Source: an uncultured bacterium
Lineage (GTDB): Bacteria; Planctomycetota; UBA1135; GCA-002686595
Direction: 5' to 3'
Length of the DNA: 36,028 nucleotides
Assembly: GCA_938083085.1 (NCBI GenBank)
Contig: CALLKX010000100.1
Location: 1-36,028, forward strand
Shown: positions 18,991 to 28,700 of the stretch, piece after piece
How positions within the stretch are numbered: the first letter of the stretch is position 1
How the letters are laid out: every line of letters starts with the position of its first letter
The notes under the pieces: generated by a model
Database searches by the model: none
Told to the model about the DNA's origin: nothing
Seen by the model: only the letters and a program-made list of their open reading frames with translations
Translations under genes and position numbers: made by a program

Positions 18991-20022
18991 ATGCTCGAAG
19001 CCAAACTCGAACGCCTCCGCACGGTCCACTCGTCCATGAAGGGCGAACTCCAGCGCGTGATCGTCGGTCAGGAAGACGTCCTCGACGAGCTCCTGCTCGC
19101 CATCCTGACCCGCGGCCACTGCCTCCTCGTGGGCGTCCCCGGGCTCGCCAAGACGCTCATGATTTCGAGCCTGGCGAAGACGATGGACCTGTCATTCAAC
19201 CGGATCCAGTTCACGCCCGACCTGATGCCCTCGGACATCACTGGGACCGAGCTGCTGCACATCGACCCGGAGACGAGCGCGCGGTCCTTCCGCTTCGAGG
19301 CCGGTCCGCTCTTCGCGAGCGTTGTGCTCGCGGACGAGATCAACCGGACGCCCCCCAAGACCCAGGCCGCGCTCCTGGAGGCCATGCAGGAACGACACGT
19401 CACCTCTGGCGGGACGACCCACGCGCTGCCTGAGCCCTTCTTCGTGCTCGCGACCCAGAACCCCATCGAGCAAGAGGGCACCTACCCCCTGCCCGAGGCC
19501 CAGCTCGACCGCTTCATGTTCATGGTGCAGGTCGGCTACCCCGACGCGGCCGAGGAGCGCGAGATCCTGAAGCGGACCACCGGCGGGGGTAGCGCCGAGG
19601 TCTCCAGCGTCGTCTCCGCAGAAGAGCTCGAAGAGCTGCAGAACACGATCCGCGAGATCCCTGTGGCCGACGCCGTCTTCGACTACGCCCTCGGGTTGGC
19701 GCGCGCGACCCGGGTGCGAGCCGGTGAGCCGCTGCCCTTCATTCGCGAGAACGTCTCCTGGGGCGCCGGACCGCGCGCGAGCCAGTTTCTCATTCTCGGC
19801 GCGAAGGCGCACGCCGGCCTGGCCGGGCGCACGCACGTCGCCATCGAGGACATCCGCGCCGTCGCCAAGCCCGTCCTGCGCCACAGGATCGTCACCAACT
19901 TCACCGCCCAGGCCGAGGGGATCACCTCCGACCACCTGATCGACCGCCTCATCGAGGAGATTGATCCGGCTCAGGCCGTCGGCGCCGGACTCCCCGGCGT
20001 CCGTGACCAGTCCGCCAGCTGA
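18991..20022 (+). CDS. MoxR family AAA+ ATPase
   Basis: The 343-residue product has Walker A GVPGLAKT (48-55), Walker B VVLADE (111-116) followed by [18 protein letters not shown], sensor 1 in [23 protein letters not shown] (153-175), and a C-terminal helical lid with the usual RASQ/LILGAKA block. MoxR ATPases act as chaperone-like remodellers, commonly working with vWA-domain proteins encoded next to them, as here. ATG 18991 is placed at the start of the family homology; no Shine-Dalgarno precedes it. The DUF58 gene starts 20 bases after its stop. The target of remodelling is not deducible from sequence. Confidence 0.94.
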   Translation: MLEAKLERLRTVHSSMKGELQRVIVGQEDVLDELLLAILTRGHCLLVGVPGLAKTLMISSLAKTMDLSFNRIQFTPDLMPSDITGTELLHIDPETSARSFRFEAGPLFASVVLADEINRTPPKTQAALLEAMQERHVTSGGTTHALPEPFFVLATQNPIEQEGTYPLPEAQLDRFMFMVQVGYPDAAEEREILKRTTGGGSAEVSSVVSAEELEELQNTIREIPVADAVFDYALGLARATRVRAGEPLPFIRENVSWGAGPRASQFLILGAKAHAGLAGRTHVAIEDIRAVAKPVLRHRIVTNFTAQAEGITSDHLIDRLIEEIDPAQAVGAGLPGVRDQSAS

Positions 20023-20042
20023 GGGCAGACGCGCTCAGTTTC

Positions 20043-20948
20043 GTGGCCCGTTCCAACGGCATCATCGACCCCGCCGTCCTCGACAAGCTGTCGGGGCTTG
20101 AGCTCGTTGCCCGGCGAGCCGTCGAGGGCTTCATGGCAGGCGTCCACGCCTCCCCCCAGCGCGGCAGCTCCGTGGAGTTCGCGCAGCACCGCGCGTACGC
20201 CCCCGGCGACGAGGTCCGCAAGATCGACTGGAAGGTGTTCGCCCGATCCGAGCGCCTCGTGGTGAAGGAGTACGTTGAGGAGACGAACCTCTCGCTGAAC
20301 CTGCTCGTGGATGCGTCCGAGTCCATGGGCTTCGGCTCCACGGGCTGGACCAAGTTCGACTACGCGCGCTGGGGAGCAGCGGCCCTCGCCCACCTGGTCC
20401 TGGGGAAGCGGGACACCGCAGGGCTGGTGATCTTCGATGACAGCATCCGCGCCAAGGTCCCCCCCGGGAACGGCGCCCCCCAGGAGGCCGCGATCCTGCG
20501 CTCCCTGGAGGAGGCCTCCCCGGGCGGCCCGACGGCGGTCGGCGAGGTCCTGCGCACTCTGGTCCCCCGCATCCGGCGCCGCGGCATCACCGCCGTGTTC
20601 TCGGACTTCTTCGACGATATCGACAGCATCCTCGAGGGGATCAAGCGGCTGGTCCACGAGGGGCACGAGCCGATCCTCTTCCAGGTGGTCGATCCGCTGG
20701 AGACCTCGTTCGACCTTGACGCCCTCGTCAAGCTCGAAGGGCTCGAGGGCGCGGGCAACCTCAAGATCGACCCCAAGGCCATCCGCGATGCGTACCTGGA
20801 GGAGATCCAGGCCCACACACGCCAGCTCGCCCAGCGAGCACGCGCCCTGTCCGTCGACTTCGTCCAGGTCACCACCAACGAGCCCCTCGACGCGGTCCTC
20901 GCCGCCTACCTTTCGCGCCGTCTGGCCCGAGCCCGCTCGGGCGGCTAG
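20043..20948 (+). CDS. DUF58 family protein with vWA-like fold
   Basis: The 301-residue cytoplasmic protein carries the DUF58 signature YAPGDEVRKIDWKVFARS (52-69) followed by VVKEYVEE, and a vWA-like core with a D-x-S-x-S site at D90, S92 and S94 (VDASESMGFG), so metal binding is possible. Its usual partner is the MoxR ATPase directly upstream. Start GTG 20043 begins right before family homology and lacks a ribosome site; an AGGG lies too far upstream. No transmembrane segment is visible. The C-terminal part after about 190 is the second half of the Rossmann-like vWA fold. Confidence 0.9.
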   Translation: MARSNGIIDPAVLDKLSGLELVARRAVEGFMAGVHASPQRGSSVEFAQHRAYAPGDEVRKIDWKVFARSERLVVKEYVEETNLSLNLLVDASESMGFGSTGWTKFDYARWGAAALAHLVLGKRDTAGLVIFDDSIRAKVPPGNGAPQEAAILRSLEEASPGGPTAVGEVLRTLVPRIRRRGITAVFSDFFDDIDSILEGIKRLVHEGHEPILFQVVDPLETSFDLDALVKLEGLEGAGNLKIDPKAIRDAYLEEIQAHTRQLAQRARALSVDFVQVTTNEPLDAVLAAYLSRRLARARSGG

Positions 20949-21062
20949 TCACCGCACATCGGCCCGCGCCGTACCCCCTCGAGGGCACCTCTCGAGCCGA
21001 CCCTCCGAGCCCACCTTCCGGCCTTCTCCCCTCCCACACGCCCTCCGCCCCCTCCAGCCCCC

Positions 21063-23312
21063 TTGATCGAAGGCTTCCTGAACCCAGGACTCGCGATCGG
21101 CGCGACGCTCGCCGCCGTCCCGCTCGTGATCCACCTGCTGAACCGTCAGCGCCACCGGCCTCAGCGCTGGGCGGCGATGCGGTTCGTCCTTGCCGCGTAC
21201 AGGAAGACGCGGCGTAGGGTCCAGCTGGAGAACCTGCTCTTGCTGCTCCTGCGAATGCTGGCAGTGGCGGCCATCGCCTTCGCCGTGGCCCGCCCCTTCG
21301 CGTCGGGAGACAGCCCCCTTGTCGGCCTCCAGGAAGAGCGCCGGGACCTGGTGCTCGTGATCGACGGCTCCGCGTCCACGGGCTACCGCGCCGAGGTAGA
21401 GAGCGTCTTCGACCGCATCAAGGAGCGCGCTGGCGTCCTCCTCGAAGGGCTCGATGAGGGCCGAGGCGACCGGGCCCGCCTGATCCTCGCAGGCGAACGC
21501 CCACGCGTCTTCCCCTGGACCGACCCGCAGGACGCGCGCTCCATCCTCCAATCCATCGAGCGTCCCCTCGACGAGTCCCTGGACCTCGCGCTGGCCCTCG
21601 GCGAGGTCGCCGCCGTGTTCGAAGAGAGCGCCCAGCGGGGCGCGGGCGGCGCCGCCGAGATCCACCTGCTCACTGACCTCCAGGAGAGCGCGTTCCTCGC
21701 GATCAGCTCGACGAGGTCCGCGCCGGAGGGCGGGACCCGTCCGGCCCTCACCGAACAGCTCGCGCGGATCGAGGCGCTGGACCTTGCCGTCCTCGTCGAG
21801 GACCTCGGCCCCGGTGACCTCACGCCGCCCAACCTCTCGGTGGACTCGATCCTCGTGCTCGGCGAAGGCCCGAGAGCGGGGACGCCCTTCGAGGTGGCCG
21901 TCGGGGTCAGCAACCACGGGGAGCGAGAGCTCCTTGCGGAGCGGGTCGCACTGCAGGTCGGCGGAGAGCGTCTCCCCAGCCAGCGCGTCGATGTTCCGGC
22001 GCGAGGCAAGGCCGAGGCAGTCTTCACCGTCACGCTGGAGGACTCCGGCTACCAGGACATCGTCGCCTCTCTGGAGGGCGACCGCCTCGGGGTCGACGAC
22101 AGCCGCGCGCGGGTGGTCCTCGCGCCGCCGCCCCTCGAGGTCCTCGTGGTCAACGGCGCGCCGTCTGATCGGGTGGAAGAAGACGAGGCGGGCTACCTAC
22201 TCGCCGTGCTCGAGCCTCCCACCGACGAGCTCGGCGTCGATGGAGAGCCGAACAGCCCCTTCCGCGTCCAGACGATCTCCCCCGCCGAGCTCGACGCCTC
22301 AGACTCCCCCATCGAGGAGGCTGACCTGATCGTCCTCGCCAACGTCCCGGCCCTCCCCAGCACGGCCGTCACCAGGCTCGAAGAACGCGTGGCCGCGGGC
22401 GCTGGCCTGTTGATCACGGCGGGCGACCGCCTCGGAGACCTCTCTAGCTGGAGCGAGGACCTCTTTCGTGCAGACGGCACCGGGCTGCTTCCCGGTGAGC
22501 CGGTCCGGCAGGTCTCGGCGGCGGACCGCACGCGCTACTACCGCGTGAACGAGTTCGACGAGGAGCACCCCGCGCTCAACTTCTTCGGTGATGAGCGCTG
22601 GCGTCCCCTGTTGACCGAGGCGCCCTTCTACGACTTCGTGTCCTTCACGCCGTCGCCCACCGCCCGCGTCCTCGCCTCCTTCGATGACACCGCGCGTAGC
22701 CCGTTCCTCATGGAGCGGGCCTACGGCGACGGGAAAGTCGTGCTGTGGGCGAGCAGCCTGGATCGCGCGTGGAACCGGGTCCCCGACTCTCCGGGGACGT
22801 TCGTCCCCCTCGTCCTCGAGCTCGTCCAGGACCTGGGCGCCCGCTTCCAGCAGGAGCGGAACCTGGCCGTGGGGAGCGGGATCGAGATCGTGGTCGACAG
22901 CTTCCCCAGGGCCGCCACCCTGATCTCACCTAGCGGGGCCCAGCGCCCCATCGAAGGCGACTCGATCGAGCGGCCCGACCGCCGCTGGGCGCTGCCCATG
23001 CTGGACGGAAGCTGGATGGACTCCGTTGGTGTCTACACCGTTCGGACCGAGGGCGCCCGCACCCAGCCGGTAGCCGTGCAACTTGACGCGCGAGAGAGCG
23101 ACCTCTCGCGCGCTACAGCCCTCGAGGTGGAGGCGATTCACCCCGCGCTTCGCGTCGCCACGGTCAACGCCCAGGACGGCCAGGTCGAGGCCAACATCGC
23201 GCCTCGCCAGGGAGAGCTCTGGCGCTGGCTCGCCCTCGCAGCCCTGGTGTTTCTCGTGGCGGAGTCCCTCTGGGGCGCCTGGATCGGTACCCGCCGGAGG
23301 ACCCACTCATGA
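21063..23312 (+). CDS. BatA-domain / von Willebrand A membrane protein
   Basis: The 749-residue protein starts with a textbook BatA N-terminal domain (1-80): FLNPGLAIGATLAAVPLVIHLLNR, then QRWAAMRFVLAA and a second hydrophobic helix LLLLLLRMLAVAAIAFAVARP. A vWA domain follows with a D-G-S-A-S metal site at 101-105. The middle (about 240-340) looks like an immunoglobulin/CARDB-like beta region, and about 355-620 resembles the glutamine-amidotransferase-like domain of DUF1355-type proteins. One transmembrane helix closes the protein (about 722-742). Start TTG 21063 coincides with the family start; no ribosome site is seen. The 114-base gap after DUF58 is empty. Its stop overlaps the next start (ATGA). 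Confidence 0.9.
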   Translation: MIEGFLNPGLAIGATLAAVPLVIHLLNRQRHRPQRWAAMRFVLAAYRKTRRRVQLENLLLLLLRMLAVAAIAFAVARPFASGDSPLVGLQEERRDLVLVIDGSASTGYRAEVESVFDRIKERAGVLLEGLDEGRGDRARLILAGERPRVFPWTDPQDARSILQSIERPLDESLDLALALGEVAAVFEESAQRGAGGAAEIHLLTDLQESAFLAISSTRSAPEGGTRPALTEQLARIEALDLAVLVEDLGPGDLTPPNLSVDSILVLGEGPRAGTPFEVAVGVSNHGERELLAERVALQVGGERLPSQRVDVPARGKAEAVFTVTLEDSGYQDIVASLEGDRLGVDDSRARVVLAPPPLEVLVVNGAPSDRVEEDEAGYLLAVLEPPTDELGVDGEPNSPFRVQTISPAELDASDSPIEEADLIVLANVPALPSTAVTRLEERVAAGAGLLITAGDRLGDLSSWSEDLFRADGTGLLPGEPVRQVSAADRTRYYRVNEFDEEHPALNFFGDERWRPLLTEAPFYDFVSFTPSPTARVLASFDDTARSPFLMERAYGDGKVVLWASSLDRAWNRVPDSPGTFVPLVLELVQDLGARFQQERNLAVGSGIEIVVDSFPRAATLISPSGAQRPIEGDSIERPDRRWALPMLDGSWMDSVGVYTVRTEGARTQPVAVQLDARESDLSRATALEVEAIHPALRVATVNAQDGQVEANIAPRQGELWRWLALAALVFLVAESLWGAWIGTRRRTHS

Positions 23313-25732
23313 GCCCGTTCCTCGCGCTGCTCCAGGCGGGCAGCGGACCCGCTGGTGCCTCGACCCGTCAGGCCGCGGGCGATGCCGTCCAGGAGACCTG
23401 GCGGCTCATGGACCTGCCCGCCCTCTGGGTCGTGGTCCTCATCCTCATCCCCGGCGCACTCGGCGTGGCGTACCTCGCCTACTGGCGCGAGTCGATTTCC
23501 ACGCGGGCGAGGTGGAGCATGGTCACCCTGCGCGCCCTGAGCTTCCTCCTGCTGCTCGCGGTGCTCGCGCGCCCGGTCCACGTGCGCCAGCAACAGAACG
23601 TGATCTCGCCCGAGGTCCTGCTCCTGTTCGACGACTCGGGATCCATGACCCGGCAAGACCCCTATACGGGTGACCCCGAGGCGCGCGCTGCGCTGCAGGC
23701 GCTGACCGGCAAGCCGCCCGAGACCCTGAGCCGGACGGACATCGCCCTCGCCGTGCGCGACGAGGTCGAGCAGCTGGTGACGGACCGCGGCTACATCCCC
23801 CGAACGTTCAGGTTCTCCGAGGACCTTGAGCCCCTGGCCTCCGGGAGTTCCCTCGACGGGAAGGGCTCCGCGACCGCCATCGGCGACGCGATCCGAGCCG
23901 CGCTCGCAGGCCACAGGGGCCGCTACGTATCGGACGTGGTGATCGTCAGCGATGGCCGGTCCAACACCGGCTCCGTCATCGAGGAAGCCGTCGGGGCAGC
24001 GGGGGTCGCCGGGGTGGCCCTCAACACCGTGGTCGTCGGCGACGACCGTACGGAGGTCAACCTCGCGATCGAGCTGGTGGACTCGCCGAGTTCGGTCCTC
24101 GAAGGCGACCAGATCGAGATCGCGGTACGCGTGTCGGCGCGCGGCACCGAGGGTGGCAGCGTCATCCTCCAGCTCGAAGAGCTCTCCACCACGGGCTCAG
24201 ACGAGGTGCGGATCGTGACCTCCGAGGAGGTGCCCCTGGTGGACTCCGGCGATCGCGTGGTCCTCGTCGCGGGGCGTGACGCCCTCGACTACGGCTCCAA
24301 CGAGCGCCGCTTCCGCCTCCGGGTCGACCCCCTCGAGGGCGAGCGGGTGACCGACGACAACCAGCTGACCGTCTCGGTCACGGTGACCCGCGAGAAGGTC
24401 CGCGTGCTCTACGTGGAGGGCTATCCCCGCTACGAGTATCGCTTCCTCAACACCGAGCTGCGGCGCATCGACGATCGAATCGACGTCCAACTGTTCCTGC
24501 TCTCAGCGACTCCCGACTTCCAGCAGGACCGGACCCGCGGCCTCGCCTCGCTCACCTCGGTCCCGACCTCCCGCGAGGAGCTGCTGGAGAACTACGACGT
24601 CATCATCCTCGGGGACATCAACCCCTACGACATCTCCCCGGACCCAGCCCGAGGTGAGGAGTTCGTGCGGTCGCTCTTCGAATTCGTCGAGCGGGGTGGT
24701 GGGCTCTGCATCATCGCCGGCCAGTACGACATGCCGCGCTCGATCGCCGGGACCGAGTTCGCCGAGCTGCTGCCGGTAGAGCTCGACCGAGCCGGAGTGT
24801 CCATGCTCGACGTGCCCACCTCCAAGGAGCACCGCTACACGCTCGAGGATCCTGGCGCGCCCCACGAGATTGTGCGTCTGGAGCAAGACCCCGAGGCCAA
24901 CCGCGCGCTCTGGGAGGACGAGCGCGGGCTCCGCGGCTTCTACTGGCACTACCCCGTGCGCGGCGCCAAGGCCGGCGCACAGGTGCTGCTCCGCCACCCG
25001 GTCGCCTCGATCGCAGGAGGGGGCGAGCGTGACCCGCTGCTGGTCGCCGGGTACTTCCCGTCCGGGCGGACCCTGTTCCTCGCGATAGAGGCCACGAACC
25101 GCTGGCGCTTCCGCTTCGGCTATCGCTACTACGAGGCCTTCTGGCGCAACGCGCTGCGCTGGCTGGCCCTCGGCCGGATGCGGAGCGGAGACCGGCGGTT
25201 CGAGCTGGAGTCCTTGCGCACCGAGTACGACATCTCCGATCGAGTGACGCTGGAGGCGCGGGTCCTCGACGAGGACTTCCAGCCCAGCGAGGAGCCCTCG
25301 CAGGAGGTGATCCTGCGCACCCCCGACGGGGACGAGACCCAGCTGGTTCTTGCCGGCGTCGACGGCCGCCCTGGCCTCTATCGCGGCACCTACCAGCCCG
25401 AGCGGCCCGGGCGCTACGTCTCCCTCGTGGAGTCGGAGACCGGCGGCGAGCGCGTCCGGACGGAGTTCGACGTGCTCCTCCCCTCGCGGGAGAACGCCGA
25501 CCCGAGCCCCGACCCGCTCCTCATGGAGCGCCTGGCCGCCCTGACCGGAGGGGTCTCGACCTCGGCCGCCGACCTCGCCGCCATCGAGGACGCGTTCCCC
25601 GCCGACCAGGAGCGCCGCGAGCCCGTTTCGAGCCAGCTCGAAGACGCCTGGGACCGCTGGGCGACGCTGATCCTCGCGCTAATCCTGCTCGGTTCTGAAT
25701 GGCTCCTTAGAAAACGAATGGAGCTCATCTAA
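23309..25732 (+). CDS. vWA and amidotransferase-like membrane protein
   Basis: The 807-residue protein has two N-terminal transmembrane helices (about 37-58 and 71-88), a vWA domain starting LLLFDDSGSMT with the D108-x-S110-x-S112 metal site and a later VVIVSDGRSNTG strand, a beta-rich middle segment, then a region about 360-590 with a class I amidotransferase-like fold (ILGDINPYD, ERGGGLCIIAGQYD) that lacks a clear Cys-His-Glu triad, and a C-terminal helix (about 783-801). Its layout parallels the preceding protein, so the two may form a pair in the membrane with vWA domains facing opposite or same sides. ATG 23309 overlaps the upstream stop by 4 bases. Confidence 0.87.
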   Translation: MSPFLALLQAGSGPAGASTRQAAGDAVQETWRLMDLPALWVVVLILIPGALGVAYLAYWRESISTRARWSMVTLRALSFLLLLAVLARPVHVRQQQNVISPEVLLLFDDSGSMTRQDPYTGDPEARAALQALTGKPPETLSRTDIALAVRDEVEQLVTDRGYIPRTFRFSEDLEPLASGSSLDGKGSATAIGDAIRAALAGHRGRYVSDVVIVSDGRSNTGSVIEEAVGAAGVAGVALNTVVVGDDRTEVNLAIELVDSPSSVLEGDQIEIAVRVSARGTEGGSVILQLEELSTTGSDEVRIVTSEEVPLVDSGDRVVLVAGRDALDYGSNERRFRLRVDPLEGERVTDDNQLTVSVTVTREKVRVLYVEGYPRYEYRFLNTELRRIDDRIDVQLFLLSATPDFQQDRTRGLASLTSVPTSREELLENYDVIILGDINPYDISPDPARGEEFVRSLFEFVERGGGLCIIAGQYDMPRSIAGTEFAELLPVELDRAGVSMLDVPTSKEHRYTLEDPGAPHEIVRLEQDPEANRALWEDERGLRGFYWHYPVRGAKAGAQVLLRHPVASIAGGGERDPLLVAGYFPSGRTLFLAIEATNRWRFRFGYRYYEAFWRNALRWLALGRMRSGDRRFELESLRTEYDISDRVTLEARVLDEDFQPSEEPSQEVILRTPDGDETQLVLAGVDGRPGLYRGTYQPERPGRYVSLVESETGGERVRTEFDVLLPSRENADPSPDPLLMERLAALTGGVSTSAADLAAIEDAFPADQERREPVSSQLEDAWDRWATLILALILLGSEWLLRKRMELI

Positions 25733-25739
25733 GAGAGAG

Positions 25740-28700
25740 ATGTTGGACCGACTGGAAACAACTCGAGCCGCGCGCGGCGTGGGCAGGCATCTCCTGCTCG
25801 CGGCCTCGGCGGCCTGGTGGCTCGCCCTCACCCCGGCGTCCGCAGCGGCTCCGCAGGATGAGGCCGACGAGAACTTCCGTCCCCGCGCCTTTCAGCTCTA
25901 CGACACCCAGGCCGCCCGGGCCCTCGCCAACCAGGCCGCCGACCACGTGGCCGCCGGGCGCTGGTCGGAGGCCATCGAGGGGCTACAGACCCTGATCGAG
26001 GATCACCGGGGCGAGGTCCTCGGCGCCGAGCGGCCGCAGGCGCTCGGGGCACTCCAGCCCTCTCAGACCGACGTTCATCCCGGCGCCTCCAGCTGGGCAG
26101 CCAGGGAGCTCTTCGCCCTGCCCGCAGAAGGCCAGGACCTCTACCGACAGCGCTTCGGCCGAAGGGCGCGCCTCGCCCTCCAACGCGCCATCGCTGCGGG
26201 CGATCGGGGCGGGCTCTCCGATGTGGCGCGGCGCTGGCCCCTCTCCGAGTCCGCCGAGCGGGCCTGGTGGGCCCTCGGTGACCTCGAACTCGAGCTGGGG
26301 CACGCCGGGGACGGGCTCCGCGCCTGGGCCCGCGCGGCGGCCCTCCGCCTCGACCAACCGCAGCGCGTGACGGTGACCGGCGAAGACTGGGCAGCTCTGC
26401 GAGCAGACCTCGGCGACGGGGCTCCGGGAGCCCTCGCGCGCGCCGACCTCGCCGCCGCCCTGCTCTCAGCATCGGGAGCTGAGGGCGGCTCGCGGGCCTC
26501 GCGTGAGGCCAGCTTTGCCCGGGGGCCGGCGACCTCCGTGGCCGCCGCCGCCATCACCTCCTCGGTTCGGGAAGGAGAGGACGGCTCGGCCTCGTGGCCC
26601 TCTCCCTTCACGCTGCCGCGCGGCCCCTTCGCCAACCTGAACGGGTCCAGCCGGCTCTTTCCCCAGCGCATCGGGGACGTCGTCATCGTCAACACCTCCC
26701 GGAGCGTGCACGCGATCGACGCCTTCGACGGGTCACAGATCTGGAGCCTCGAGTCCTCGGCGCTCGACTGGGACAACGTCCGCGGCAAGAGCGACTTCGA
26801 CGACGCCGTCGACACCTCCGAGAGGATCGTCACCGTCGCCGCAGGTCGCGGCATCGTGGTGGCTCCGGTGCAGATCCCGTTCTCGTTCGAGCAGCGCGAC
26901 CAGTACAACGAGATGTCGATCATCGAGGAGATCCCTGAGCGGCGGCTCATGGCCCTCGACCTCGAGACCGGCGAGCCGCTCTGGAACACCATGCCGCCCG
27001 CGGGCTGGGATGGCGACTCGGGCTCCTTCGCTGAGCGCATGACCGTGGTGGGCCCCCCCTCCGTCGTCGGCGCCCGGGTGCTGGTCCCAATGGCCCGGCT
27101 CCGCGGCCGCATCGAGTTGCACCTCGGCTGCTTCGATCTCTCGACGGGCGAGGTGCTGTGGTCCGCCCCCGTCGTCACCGGGCAGCGCACGCTCAACATG
27201 TTCGGACGGGCGAACGTCGAGTTCTCGGCGCCGCCGCCGGTGGTGTTCGGCGACACGGTCATCGTGGCCACCCAGCTCGGTCTGGTCGCTGCCCTGGACC
27301 TGTTCACGGGTGAGACGCGCTGGGACGCGCTCTACGAGCAGGTCCCGATCCAGCCTCCGCAGTATTACGCCGCCGGATGGATCGCCAACCGGTGGCGCAA
27401 CGCCCCACCGATCATCGCCGGGGACACGGTGCTGGTCGCCCCGTTCGACGGAGAAGCGCTGATCGCCCTCGACGCCGAGACCGGGGCCACCCTCTGGTCC
27501 ATGGATCAGCAGCTCCTGACCCGTCAGCTCGGCATCCGCTCGACCAGGAGCCGCCGCCGCCCCGGCGCTGGCCTGGAGCTCCTGCTCGCTGCAGACGAGC
27601 GCAGCGTCCTCCTGGGCGGCACGTCGATCGTCTCTGTCGGCTTCCCTCGGGGATCCCGCCTCGGGCCGCCGCTCGAGCGGCGCTGGGCCTGGCCGCTCGA
27701 GGGCGTCCTGCGCGGCGACGATGGGTTCCCCGCGGTCGACGCCGAGAGCGTCTTTGTGCCGACCGCCAAGGGGGTCGTGGTGCTGGACCGCGACAGCGGG
27801 CGGGTCCGTGAAGAGGTGACCGGCGGCCGATTGGGTGCAGGCCAACTGCTCGTCGCCGATGGCATGCTCTTCTCGACCGACGGCAACTACCTCAACGCCC
27901 GCTTCGAGTGGGCGGCCATGGTCGCCCGGGCGCGGGAGGCCGTCCGGCAGCCCGACGCGTCAGGTACCGAGGTCCTCGGGCTGGTCCGGCTGCTACTCGA
28001 GCGCGCAGAGGCGCTGCTCGAGCGAGGGACCATGGTCGACGAGGCCCTCACGCTGGTCGACGAGGCTGAGGCCGTGGCGGGCACCCTCGAGGCGGGCGGT
28101 TCGGGAGGCTCGCGTGGCTCCGACGCTGCGATGCGTCGCTACCAGACCCACCGCGGGTTCTTGCTCCGCGCCCGAGGCGAACGTCTCCGCGGAGACGCTG
28201 ATGCCGCCCGCGCCGCCGCCCGCGACGCGGTCGAGTTCAGCGCCTCGCAGCCCCTACGCCTGAAGGCCTTGCTGACGCTCGCCGAGATCGAGCGCAGCCG
28301 GGACGCCCTCGCCCGCGCCGCGATTCTCGACGGGATCCTCGAACGACACGCCGCCCTCGAGGTGACGGTGGAAGCTGAAGCCCTCGGCGCCGCCTGGAGC
28401 GCCGAGAACGCCCTGAGCCGGGTCATTGAGGGCGCTCGAGACGCCGGCGCCACGAGCGGCCGACTGATGACCTCCTCGCTCTGGATGGATCCTTGGAGAG
28501 GCCCGGTCACGCCCCGGGCAGCGTCCCTGCGCCCCTCGTCCGAGAACGCGGGGAGCGTCGAGGCGGCCACGATCCCGGCGGGCCTCTTCGCGCGCATCAG
28601 CCAGGTGGAGATGGCCCGCGCCCTCCCAGATCTCGAGGCCGCGCTGACCGCCGAGCTCTCGGTCCTGCACCGCGTCCTGCGAGAGTTCCCCGAGACGCGG

